Of a stretch of DNA of 64,000 bases, positions 51,120 to 58,523 are shown piece after piece. Source of the DNA: UBA937 sp031549725 (GTDB lineage Bacteria; Spirochaetota; Spirochaetia; Treponematales; Breznakiellaceae); contig JAVBPH010000004.1 in assembly GCA_031549725.1 (NCBI GenBank), forward strand, positions 1-64,000, in the 5' to 3' direction. Each line of letters opens with the position of its first letter. Position 1 is the first letter of the stretch. Position numbers and translations under genes: made by a program. The notes beneath the pieces are model-generated. The model did no database searches. It was not told where the DNA came from and saw only the letters and a list, made by a program, of their open reading frames with translations.

Positions 51120-52355
51120 ATGATGAACAATACCCCTGATACAAAAGCCCCCCGGCCGGTGGTTTTTTCCTCCATGCTGAAACCCGTGGGATCAAACTGC
51201 AACCTGGACTGCGCATATTGTTATTACCTGGATAAGGCCAATATATACCATCATGCACAGCCGGTAATGGGTGAAGAACTTCTGGAAAAGTACATCCGGC
51301 AATATATAGAGGCCAATGAAGTTCCCCGGATTGAATTCTGCTGGCACGGCGGGGAACCCCTGCTGGCTGGTTTGGACTTTTACCGCCGGGCGGTGGAACT
51401 TCAGAAAAAGTACGGGGGAAACCGGGAGATCATCAATTCCCTGCAGACAAACGGCACCCTCATAACCAATGAGTGGTGTACCTTCTTTAGGGATAATAAT
51501 TTTTTAATCGGCATTTCCATTGACGGCCCCAAGGACATCCACGATGCATACCGTATCAATAAAGGCAGGGAACCCACATGGAAAAAGGTCATCCAGGCTG
51601 TGAAAATGCTCAAACACAAAGGTGTGGACTTCAACACCCTGAGCGTGGTGAACAACCTTTCCGAAGGACGGGGCGCGGAGATTTATACCTTCATGAAATC
51701 CATCGGCAGCCATTACATGCAGTTTATGCCTGCCCTGGAATACGTGGCAGACACGGATTATAAAAACCGGCCCGTGATTGTTCCCCCGGGAACACCCGGT
51801 TCACATCCTGCGCCATGGGGTATCAGCGCTGAAGGATTCGGCCGGTTCCTGGTGGATGTTTTTAACCAGTGGCTTATCCGGGATGTGGGAACCTATTACG
51901 TGCAGCACTTCGATGCAAGCCTGGCAAAATGGGCGGGAGAAAATCCCGGCATTTGTACTTTCAAGGAAACCTGCGGGGAAGCCCTCGTGGTGGAACATAA
52001 CGGGGATGTGTATTCCTGCGATCATTTTGTGTATCCCGGCCACCGTTTGGGAAACATCGCAGAAACCGGTTTAAAACATTTATTCAATTCGGACAAACAG
52101 TATTACTTTGGTCTTGAAAAAAAAATCAGCCTTCCCGGGGAATGCCGGCGCTGCAATTATTATTTTGTCTGTACCGGTCAATGCCCAAAGCACCGTTTTG
52201 AAAAAAGCAGTGACGGGGAGGATGGAATGAATGCCCTCTGCAGGGGATATAAAATGTTTTTTGAGCACGCTGCCCCCTATATGGAATATATGGTACGGAT
52301 GCTCCGGGAAAACAAAGCACCTTCTTCGGTCATGGCCTGGGCAAGGGAACAATAA
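51120..52355 (+). CDS. anaerobic sulfatase-maturating enzyme (radical SAM)
   Basis: This 411-residue anSME has the radical SAM cluster motif CNLDCAYCY (Cys27, Cys31, Cys34), preceded by MLKPVGSNCN. The middle has the conserved CWHGGEPLLAGLDFYRR and NSLQTNGTLI, and the SPASM region carries CTFKETCGEALVVEHNGDVY, SCDHFVYPGHRLGN and CRRCNYYFVCTGQCPKHR, which bind two further [4Fe-4S] clusters. The enzyme oxidises the active-site Ser (or Cys) of sulfatases to formylglycine without oxygen. The adjacent sulfatase at 48554, whose site is Ser-type, is the obvious substrate. An internal terminator between them means separate or partial cotranscription. Alternate ATG codons at 51120 and 51123 cannot be distinguished. 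Confidence 0.93.
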   Translation: MMNNTPDTKAPRPVVFSSMLKPVGSNCNLDCAYCYYLDKANIYHHAQPVMGEELLEKYIRQYIEANEVPRIEFCWHGGEPLLAGLDFYRRAVELQKKYGGNREIINSLQTNGTLITNEWCTFFRDNNFLIGISIDGPKDIHDAYRINKGREPTWKKVIQAVKMLKHKGVDFNTLSVVNNLSEGRGAEIYTFMKSIGSHYMQFMPALEYVADTDYKNRPVIVPPGTPGSHPAPWGISAEGFGRFLVDVFNQWLIRDVGTYYVQHFDASLAKWAGENPGICTFKETCGEALVVEHNGDVYSCDHFVYPGHRLGNIAETGLKHLFNSDKQYYFGLEKKISLPGECRRCNYYFVCTGQCPKHRFEKSSDGEDGMNALCRGYKMFFEHAAPYMEYMVRMLRENKAPSSVMAWAREQ

Positions 52356-52665
52356 AATTTTTTAGAGGTCATTTCACAAATACTTATTTCTTCTCAGAAC
52401 TCTTCGCTGCCCCGGGGGCCTCAGTATAAATAGCCTCAACCACCGAAAATAACCCCGGCCCCTGAGGCTCTCGAAGGGACCTGTGATGAAAAAGTTTCAC
52501 TTCACTATCACAGGTGGGGTTGACCCTTCGGCAGGCTTAGAGTAAGCGGCCTCAACCACCGGAAAACTCCGGCTTGTGGATTATGAACGGCCGGAGAAAA
52601 TATAATATAGACGTTTTACTCAATAATGTGTGTAATATACTATATTATGTGTATGGAGGAATTCT
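52356..52665. repeat. inverted and direct repeats between anSME and vapB
   Basis: No gene is present in these 310 bases. CCTGAGGCTCTCGAAGGGAC around 52461-52480 and GACCCTTCGGCAGGCTTAGA around 52533-52552 form an imperfect inverted pair of the CCTTCGACAAGCTCAGG type known from many genomes. GCCTCAACCACCG occurs twice (about 52433 and 52549). CCTGTGAT/ATCACAGG (about 52480-52516) is an inner hairpin. The last 60 bases have GGAGGA, the ribosome site of vapB. Confidence 0.5.
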
Positions 52666-52861
52666 ATGCGAACGAATGTAGAACTTGATGATGTTCTTGT
52701 GAATGAAGTCATGAAAATCAGCGGGATAGAAACAAAAAAAGGCTGCCATTAATATGGCCCTGAAGGAATATATAAAGTCGAATAAACGTAAACAGATATT
52801 GAAATATCAGGGTAAGAACATTTGGGAAGGCAATCTTCAAGAAATGAGAAAAGACCGATGA
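52666..52861 (+). pseudogene. vapB: VapB-type antitoxin, frameshifted
   Basis: The frame MRTNVELDDVLVNEVMKISG then IETKK matches the start of a VapB antitoxin. An extra base in a run of seven A residues at about 52727-52734 shifts the frame. The continuation AAINMALKEYIKSNKRKQIL then YQGKNIWEGNLQEMRKDR is in another frame. GGAGGA precedes the ATG. The stop overlaps the toxin start (ATGA), the usual coupling. One deletion would restore about 65 residues. Confidence 0.75.
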
Positions 52862-53096
52862 ATAGTATATTGGTGGATACCTCTGTATGGATAGATTTTT
52901 TCAGTCAAAAAAATCTCAGAAAGCAGATGCCCTGAGAACCCTGATAGAAAAAAACGAACAGCTGTATATGGGTCCGGTTATCTATCAAGAACTGTTGCAA
53001 GGGATTCGGGATGACCGCGAAGTGTCAACTGATTGCGGAAAGGGAAGAACTGAGCAGAAAGAAGTAGAAAAAGCAGCAAGTAAACAGAAAACATGA
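52858..53096 (+). pseudogene. vapC: VapC-type PIN-domain toxin, frameshifted and truncated
   Basis: The frame begins MNSILVDTSVWIDFFSQK, with the first acidic residue of the PIN nuclease domain in VDTSVW, and then stops early. The continuation SQKADALRTLIEKNEQLYMG and PVIYQELLQGIRDD is in the next frame and holds the second acidic residue (Glu). The C-terminal half with the last acidic residues is missing, and the frame ends in unrelated EKAASKQKT sequence. The toxin is therefore inactive. VapC toxins normally cleave tRNA or rRNA. Confidence 0.75.
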
Positions 53097-53134
53097 AGAA
53101 TATCTGGAAAATAGATTAAAATGGTATAAATAGA

Positions 53135-53434
53135 ATGAAAGAACATAATGAAAAAGAGTGGTTGTTTCAAGACCCTCCAAATGTAATGGTTATTACCACC
53201 AAAAGAATTTTAAATCGCAAAGAAGATATTACCCTTGTTTCTCACGATATTGATGACGGTATGTGGCAATTTTTAGATGGATTCGAGTTAGACGAAAAAA
53301 ATGCTGCCATAGTAAGTTTACAAGAGATAGTAAAATTAGATACAACGATTCTGTATTTGCATAATTTACCTCTTGGATGGATTGCTTTAAGAAAGAAAAA
53401 AACAAATGAATGGATATTTGAAAAAAATAATTAA
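53135..53434 (+). CDS. DUF2185 domain protein
   Basis: This 99-residue protein has the DUF2185 signature LVSHDIDDGMWQFLDGFEL. It is followed by SLQEIVKLDTTILYLHNLPL and GWIALRKKKTNEW. DUF2185 proteins are small, cytoplasmic and sometimes found next to toxins as immunity proteins. No toxin gene was recognised nearby. The weak ribosome site and AT-rich sequence fit an accessory gene. A terminator follows at 53493. Confidence 0.75.
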   Translation: MKEHNEKEWLFQDPPNVMVITTKRILNRKEDITLVSHDIDDGMWQFLDGFELDEKNAAIVSLQEIVKLDTTILYLHNLPLGWIALRKKKTNEWIFEKNN

Positions 53435-53492
53435 GAAGGTAAATTGTCAAAAAATATGAATATAACCAAGAAACAAGAGAGTAAGCGGCAAG

Positions 53493-53519
53493 GCCTGGTT
53501 GTGATAACCGGGCTTTTTT
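53493..53519 (+). terminator. Rho-independent terminator
   Basis: GCCTGGTT and AACCGGGC form an 8-bp stem with one G-T pair, followed by TTTTTT. It lies about 60 bases after the DUF2185 gene. The stretch to 53751 has CCCCTTCGGGG near 53610 and an unsupported 26-codon frame at 53665-53745. Confidence 0.75.
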
Positions 53520-53751
53520 GTGAGTTCGCACACAGTCGCCTTAACTGTCCCAGTTCCGCCTCGCGATTTTTCAGTGTACACCCTATTTTATATTTGTAAA
53601 CGCTAAACCCCTTCGGGGCGGTCCACGCCCGGCCTTGACAAAAAAATGGGGTGTGTTGAAAATAATGGATGTTTTGCATGTATTAGGACTTGAGATTGAT
53701 GATACTATTGTCATACAAATACTCAACAAAGACTATGGGGAATAATAGATT

Positions 53752-54531
53752 ATGAAAAAGCAAATTCTTTTATCTCTGGTCTTTTTTTGTATATGTTTAT
53801 TCCCTGTCTCTGCTGATGGAGAACCGGTTATATCATATCTCTCTTATCCCTTCGCTGTTAAATTTTCGGGCAATCAGATCGAATTTACAGAAGACAGGGA
53901 TGGCGGAGATACAACGATAACACGGAAGGGGCAATTTGTTGTGAAGTATGAGGATGCTGTCCCTTTTTTGCATGTAGCTTTTGAAGATGGTGAAAACCAA
54001 AAATTACTCATGCTTAGAAATGAAAGTGTTTGTATATTGCTTGATGAACAGGGGATATATTTTCGGGGTGTGGCGACTAGTTTTAATAGGGCAGAAGGAT
54101 ATTTACCGCCATCGATTGTTACGGCAACTTCTTTTTTGACAGAGAAAGATAAAATTTATACCCCTGACAATCTAACAAAATATCCCCGTTCAGAAAATCC
54201 ATGGGCGGATGGTGTACCTGGTCAGGGTATTGGGGAGAAGCTTTTTATAACAAATACTGAAGCCATTGAATTGTATATTTCTATAGGGTATGTCTCTTAT
54301 AATAGACCGTACCTTTACAACATGAATTCCAGACCAAAAGAGATAAAAGTTTCAGTTGCCGGAAAGTTTTCATTTATTCATCAGTTATTAGATACGCCAA
54401 ATTATCAAACAATAGTATTCCCGGAACAGGTTCAAAGAAATGAATTGCTGATCATTGAAATACTATCTGTTTACGAGGGGACCAGGTATCAGGATACTTG
54501 TATAAATAGTCTTATTAGAAAGATGTTGTAA
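53752..54531 (+). CDS. secreted NADase-type glycan-binding domain protein
   Basis: This 259-residue protein has a signal peptide (ILLSLVFFCICLFPVSADG). Residues 20-115 are beta-rich without a name. Residues 120-259 fit the discoidin-like NADase-type glycan-binding domain: VTATSFLTEKDKIYTPDNLT, NPWADGVPGQGIGEKLFITN, then IEILSVYEGTRYQDTCINSL. Its DTCI end pattern matches the fusion protein at 24211 and the remnant at 6949. It is expected in the periplasm or outside and may bind glycans. No enzymatic domain is attached. Confidence 0.75.
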   Translation: MKKQILLSLVFFCICLFPVSADGEPVISYLSYPFAVKFSGNQIEFTEDRDGGDTTITRKGQFVVKYEDAVPFLHVAFEDGENQKLLMLRNESVCILLDEQGIYFRGVATSFNRAEGYLPPSIVTATSFLTEKDKIYTPDNLTKYPRSENPWADGVPGQGIGEKLFITNTEAIELYISIGYVSYNRPYLYNMNSRPKEIKVSVAGKFSFIHQLLDTPNYQTIVFPEQVQRNELLIIEILSVYEGTRYQDTCINSLIRKML

Positions 54532-54969
54532 TGTGAATCAAAGAGACGAAGCCGAAGTGCCAGCTTATTCGGGAAAGGAAAAAGAGAACTGTCTGAAAAA
54601 GGAAAGGAAGTTCGATTTATGCATCAGGCATACTCCGGTGTTCACTTTACCTGGTCTTTATTTTTTCAATTCTGTGGGGTTCATAAAATTATATTTTGAA
54701 AAATCTCAGTTTCACCTTCCCATACACAACAAATTCTTACTGTTTCCGGCTTATCGGTATAGGTATAGATGAATTGCGTATTATGAATTTATATCATATA
54801 ATAATGTAGTTTACCCTATGGTTTTCATGATAGTGAAAGCGCTTTATTATTAAGAGGAGTAAGGGTATTTTTTGTTCCGCCAAAGGGAAGCTGCATCTTA
54901 GTTTTATAATCAATCATTTCCTATGGTACATTAACTGAAAAAAGTATTTCTTAAGGATAAATTTATTAT
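54532..54969. other. intergenic region upstream of the LuxR-type gene
   Basis: About 440 AT-rich bases hold no supported gene. A 79-codon frame directly after the glycan-binding gene was rejected. AAGGAT ten bases before the next ATG is its ribosome site. No promoter pair stood out. Confidence 0.35.
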
Positions 54970-56496
54970 ATGGCAGATAATGACAAGCAAAGTCATATAT
55001 ATACTATTTTTTCATCCTTCACCCGGATTCTGCGGGCCAAGGATGAACTGAGTTTTAAAAATATCCGCCCACAGTATTTGTGTTACTTTCTCCCCCTGGT
55101 AATTATTCTTACACTCCTGGATCAGCGTAATACCTATTTTATTCCCCTGGAAAATGATGACTTCATGAGCTTTGATTCATCAATCCTGGTCTATGCATCT
55201 TACTGTATTGGATCATTATTTGTATTGATCTTCTGCATGAAAAAATTGATAAGCGGTATGCGGGTTTTTACCGGGATTGCACTGGCTGGTTTTATGTCCT
55301 GGCTGTTTTTACCGCCAGGGGACAGTAAAGTCACCGCAATGATGTTTTTTCAATTTGGGTTAGGAGGATGCGCTATATACGCAACCTATGCATATGTGTT
55401 TGTACTTCGTAACGCAGAACGTCTTTTCGGTATATTTCTGGTAACCTTCAATTATGGTCTTTTTATTACCCTTGAACAAAACGGAATAAATAATCCGTTT
55501 CTGTCAAAAATCCTGCCGGCCATGCTGGTAGGCCTTCTTGGTTTATGTACCCTGTTTTTCCGCAGCAGGGAATTTCCCGATACATCACCCAAGGAATCTA
55601 TACAGCCTCCTAAGGAAATTTATTTTGTTCTTGTCTGTCCCTTTGCTTTTTTTTCAATCAATGTTTTTGGGGAGGCGGTGGTGAATGCCAGTGCCGGAAG
55701 TACCGGCATGCGCGGGATCGGCGCAATTGTGGCGGTACTGCTGGCTTTTATCATTCAATTCGGATTAAGGCGCAATATCTGGCACATGCTTAACCTGTTC
55801 CTGATTTTTGCTATTACAGGAATTATTCTTCTTGCATTACCCCTGACCCCGGGCTGGTTTACCCTGGGCAATTTCCTTTTCGGGATTGGCGACGGATTTG
55901 GATATATCATGGTTTTCTATATGACCGGTCTTATGAAAAAATACAACAATGCGGCTCTGTTCTGGCGGATCACCATGGCAACCGTGGTGGAACTTATAGT
56001 TTCAATCCTTATCACCGCCCTGATTGTCCGGATGTGGCCGGCTGCCATGCCCGCGGTGACCGCACTTCTGGCCGCTTTTTTCCTTTTCCTTTTCCTCCTG
56101 CTTTCCCCGGTCTTTCAGAAAATATTATTCAATACAGATTGGATAGGTGACTTCCATAAGATCGATATGGCACCCTTGGATAATCAGCTCAAAACTTTGT
56201 ACACCGGAAACAAACCCCTCCCGGAAGACCTGTTCCATGATTTTATCATCCGGGTCAAAACTCTGACCCCAACCGAGCGGCAGATCTTTGACTATTATAT
56301 AGAAGGAAAAACCGCCCAGGAAGTTCTGCAGTTATTGTATATCACCATGGCAACCCTTAAAGCCCATAATACACATATTTTTACAAAGCTGAATGTTACT
56401 TCCAAAGATGCCCTGGTCCTTTACATTGATTTGATACGAAAAAGCGGTCTTCTTTTCAGGTTAAAGCAGCCGGTGATTGAAAAGTCTACTTTGTAA
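54970..56496 (+). CDS. LuxR-type regulator with a 12-helix membrane domain
   Basis: This 508-residue protein has about 12 hydrophobic helices over residues 30-385 (for instance YLCYFLPLVIILTLLDQ, AIVAVLLAFIIQFGLRRN and VTALLAAFFLFLFLLLSPVF), arranged like a major-facilitator transporter. Its cytoplasmic C-terminus is a LuxR-type helix-turn-helix: TPTERQIFDYYIEGKTAQEV, then LYITMATLKAHNTHIFTKLN. Such membrane-bound LuxR proteins, known in gut Actinobacteria and others, are thought to sense a small molecule with the membrane part and bind DNA directly. The gene is followed by a terminator hairpin. The neighbouring target genes are not known. Confidence 0.85.
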   Translation: MADNDKQSHIYTIFSSFTRILRAKDELSFKNIRPQYLCYFLPLVIILTLLDQRNTYFIPLENDDFMSFDSSILVYASYCIGSLFVLIFCMKKLISGMRVFTGIALAGFMSWLFLPPGDSKVTAMMFFQFGLGGCAIYATYAYVFVLRNAERLFGIFLVTFNYGLFITLEQNGINNPFLSKILPAMLVGLLGLCTLFFRSREFPDTSPKESIQPPKEIYFVLVCPFAFFSINVFGEAVVNASAGSTGMRGIGAIVAVLLAFIIQFGLRRNIWHMLNLFLIFAITGIILLALPLTPGWFTLGNFLFGIGDGFGYIMVFYMTGLMKKYNNAALFWRITMATVVELIVSILITALIVRMWPAAMPAVTALLAAFFLFLFLLLSPVFQKILFNTDWIGDFHKIDMAPLDNQLKTLYTGNKPLPEDLFHDFIIRVKTLTPTERQIFDYYIEGKTAQEVLQLLYITMATLKAHNTHIFTKLNVTSKDALVLYIDLIRKSGLLFRLKQPVIEKSTL

Positions 56497-56602
56497 GCAC
56501 CGTTCTAACCCATCCTAATCAATCCATACAAAAAAATTGTCACCCAGGGTATATATCGGAAAAAGTATTAATCGATTTAAGAATTTTAGCGCTTTTATCC
56601 CG

Positions 56603-56631
56603 CATATACGACTGGGTCGTATATGTTTTTT
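56603..56631 (+). terminator. terminator after the LuxR-type gene
   Basis: CATATACGAC and GTCGTATATG form a 10-bp stem with a TGG loop, followed by TTTTTTAT. Part of the stem (ATACGACC) recurs near 56647. A regulator site cannot be excluded. Confidence 0.7.
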
Positions 56632-56746
56632 ATATTAAATCCACAAAAATACGACCCGGTCTAATATACAACATACCATATCCGTGTTAAGAATCTGCGG
56701 AACACATTCTATAGTAGAATAATTCATTTTCCAAGGAGGATTTTCT

Positions 56747-57292
56747 ATGACTACAAAGATTGAGCCCCATAAATCATCAATCGGGCCGGATGCCAACATA
56801 ATGGTTATAATCATTTATATCGGAACAGCGGTTATTTCCTGGATACCTTTCCTGAAGTATGTAGCCTGGGCATTCCCGCTGGTTATTTTTTTTATGGAAA
56901 AGGACAGTAAATTTGTTAAGTATCAATCCGTTCAGGCGCTTGTCCTTGGAATCATACAGACGGTCATTTCCATTTTCTTCAGCATAATTATTTGGGCATT
57001 GACCCCGAAATCATATAACACCCTGGAAGATATATTCCGCAGAAACAATATGGGGAGCATCATGGTTGTCGGAGTGATTGGGTCCCTGGTCAGCCTGGCA
57101 ATTACCGCTTTAATGGTTTATGTCCTTGTAAATGCCTATAACTACAAACAAGTCGAACTGCCTATCATAGGATCGGTTGCACAAAAATTGAGTTCCAAAA
57201 TGGATACAATCCAAAAAGAGAAATCCAATCCAACCGCTGATACAGGATCCAATAATAATTCCCCGGACGCAGGCAATAATAAGCAAGGATAA
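56747..57292 (+). CDS. DUF4870-like membrane protein
   Basis: This 181-residue protein has three to four membrane helices (TAVISWIPFLKYVAWAFPLV, then ALVLGIIQTVISIFFSIIIW and VVGVIGSLVSLAITALMVYV). The DUF4870-type segment FMEKDSKFVKYQSVQALVLG is the hallmark of small TIC20-like membrane proteins. The tail is polar and low-complexity (NNNSPDAGNNKQG). AAGGAGG lies seven bases before the ATG. It is followed four bases later by the lipoprotein gene, so the two form an operon. The function is unknown. Confidence 0.8.
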   Translation: MTTKIEPHKSSIGPDANIMVIIIYIGTAVISWIPFLKYVAWAFPLVIFFMEKDSKFVKYQSVQALVLGIIQTVISIFFSIIIWALTPKSYNTLEDIFRRNNMGSIMVVGVIGSLVSLAITALMVYVLVNAYNYKQVELPIIGSVAQKLSSKMDTIQKEKSNPTADTGSNNNSPDAGNNKQG

Positions 57293-57296
57293 CATT

Positions 57297-58079
57297 ATGA
57301 AAAAGGTAATACTGATTACGTTAGCCGCGGTCCTGGTATTAACAGGGTGCGGAAAGAAAAAATCCCTGACCGAACAACTGACTGAAAATTTTCTGGGGGA
57401 ACTCTCCAAAGCGGCGGATGAGCTTGCCAAAATTGAAGACTTGACCATCTCCGGTGAAGGATCCAAATGGCCAAAGAATGAAGCAAACTTTTTGCCTGAA
57501 CCAAAGGGCACAATCAATTATGTCGCTGCCCTGCCCATGGCTTTTTCTGCAAACATCAGCGACATGAGTCATGCCGATGCAAAAAATTATTTTCAGTCCT
57601 TAAAGGGCATGACGGAATATCCAGCCCAGTTGATCCTTAAAGAAAAAAGTATTATGTACACGGGTTATATAAAGGACAGCTATGTGCTTTATACGTGGAA
57701 CAGCAGTGGAAATGGTTCTATTAACAGGATTGTCAAGAAATTCGATCCCGCATCCAGCGATTATTCATATGTGGTTTACGGTGGAGAAGAAGCGTTTTGG
57801 CCTGCTGAACAAATGGGGGAAATCCCCCAACCCAAGGGACTTGTGATAACCGATGTGTCCGTTCCGACGGGTTCTGAAAAAGGTATATCCATGATGTTTA
57901 CCGGCGGCAGCCTGGAAGACATTCAGTCCTACTACGACAAATTAACCGCTATGGGGTTCCAGGATATAGTTCCCCCTAATAAAGGAACGAATGATTTTAC
58001 CTTTGATGTCCGGGGAAAAGGAAAATCCATTACATTCTCCTGGAGCGCGTCCTTCATTACTTCCATGGAAGTACGCTGA
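57297..58079 (+). CDS. lipoprotein of unknown function
   Basis: This 260-residue lipoprotein has lipobox LVLTGCGKKK (cysteine 18). The mature part begins with a helical EQLTENFLGELSKAADELAK stretch and continues with two similar beta-rich halves: AALPMAFSANISDMSHADAK and YFQSLKGM in one, SMMFTGGSLEDIQSYYDKLT and AMGFQDI in the other. The two copies suggest an internal duplication. No family was named. AAGGATAACATT lies before the ATG. It is translationally close to the DUF4870 gene. Confidence 0.7.
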   Translation: MKKVILITLAAVLVLTGCGKKKSLTEQLTENFLGELSKAADELAKIEDLTISGEGSKWPKNEANFLPEPKGTINYVAALPMAFSANISDMSHADAKNYFQSLKGMTEYPAQLILKEKSIMYTGYIKDSYVLYTWNSSGNGSINRIVKKFDPASSDYSYVVYGGEEAFWPAEQMGEIPQPKGLVITDVSVPTGSEKGISMMFTGGSLEDIQSYYDKLTAMGFQDIVPPNKGTNDFTFDVRGKGKSITFSWSASFITSMEVR

Positions 58080-58130
58080 AAAGGGGATCCCTAACGGTTT
58101 AATCAAAAACCTTCTGCACGCTTTCGCGTG

Positions 58131-58280
58131 CGAGGCAGAGCAGCGAGGTTTGTTGGTTCTGCAAGGTATGGATATTATGTAGGTTTAATACCCATACAAT
58201 TTTCATTTACAAAATTTTAAAAACACCCCGGAGCCTCGCACGCGGGAGCGTCCAGAAGGTATTAAACCCACCTGCGAATA
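58131..58280 (+). repeat. structured intergenic repeat, copy 3
   Basis: It has TTGGTTCTGCAAGGTATGG and the outer arms GTAGGTTTAATACC and GGTATTAAACCCAC, which pair with one mismatch. CCTGCGAATAAA follows the right arm. The inner CGCACGCGGGAGCG hairpin is shared with copy 2. It lies just past the lipoprotein gene. Confidence 0.8.
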
Positions 58281-58292
58281 AAACCCCTGCAT

Positions 58293-58327
58293 AGATAAAA
58301 CGGCCCCATTTAAGGGGGTCGTTTTAA
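58293..58327 (-). terminator. terminator of the hppA-oadB-oadG cluster
   Basis: AAAACGGCCCC and GGGGGTCGTTTT form a stem with small mismatches around ATTTAA, with runs of A or T at both ends. It may work for the minus-strand operon, which ends 35 bases away, and for the plus-strand lipoprotein. Confidence 0.6.
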
Positions 58328-58361
58328 TTTTCCGGTTTAGGGCCCGCTGCTGATTATTGGT

Positions 58362-58520
58362 TCAGGATGCGGGAGGAACGTCTTTCTTTTTCGGCCACAG
58401 TTTGATGATCATATAAAAAACCACCTGAACAAGGAACACGAAACTAATTCCGCAGACCATAAGAAACAGACTTTTCTGTACCAGGGAACCACTTTGTATG
58501 GTTTGTAATAAGGCATTCAT
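58362..58520 (-). CDS. oadG: small gamma-type subunit of a sodium-pumping decarboxylase
   Basis: This 52-residue protein has one membrane helix (FLMVCGISFVFLVQVVFYMI) preceded by a short polar N-terminus and followed by a basic tail (KLWPKKKDVPPAS). This layout, directly after the beta subunit gene with a three-base gap, is that of OadG-type gamma subunits, which assemble the decarboxylase complex. GGTGGGG precedes the ATG. It is shorter than most (about 80 residues), and the family assignment rests partly on position. Confidence 0.65.
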   Translation of the reverse strand: MNALLQTIQSGSLVQKSLFLMVCGISFVFLVQVVFYMIIKLWPKKKDVPPAS

Positions 58521-58523
58521 TTT

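Noticed and set aside
53665..53745. 26-codon frame just before the glycan-binding gene
   Set aside because: There is no ribosome site and it is too short to judge. It may be a remnant but has no recognised family.
54533..54772. 79-codon frame directly after the glycan-binding gene
   Set aside because: It starts at GTG without ribosome site, has mixed composition and ends in RYRYR. It is probably read-through DNA, not a gene.
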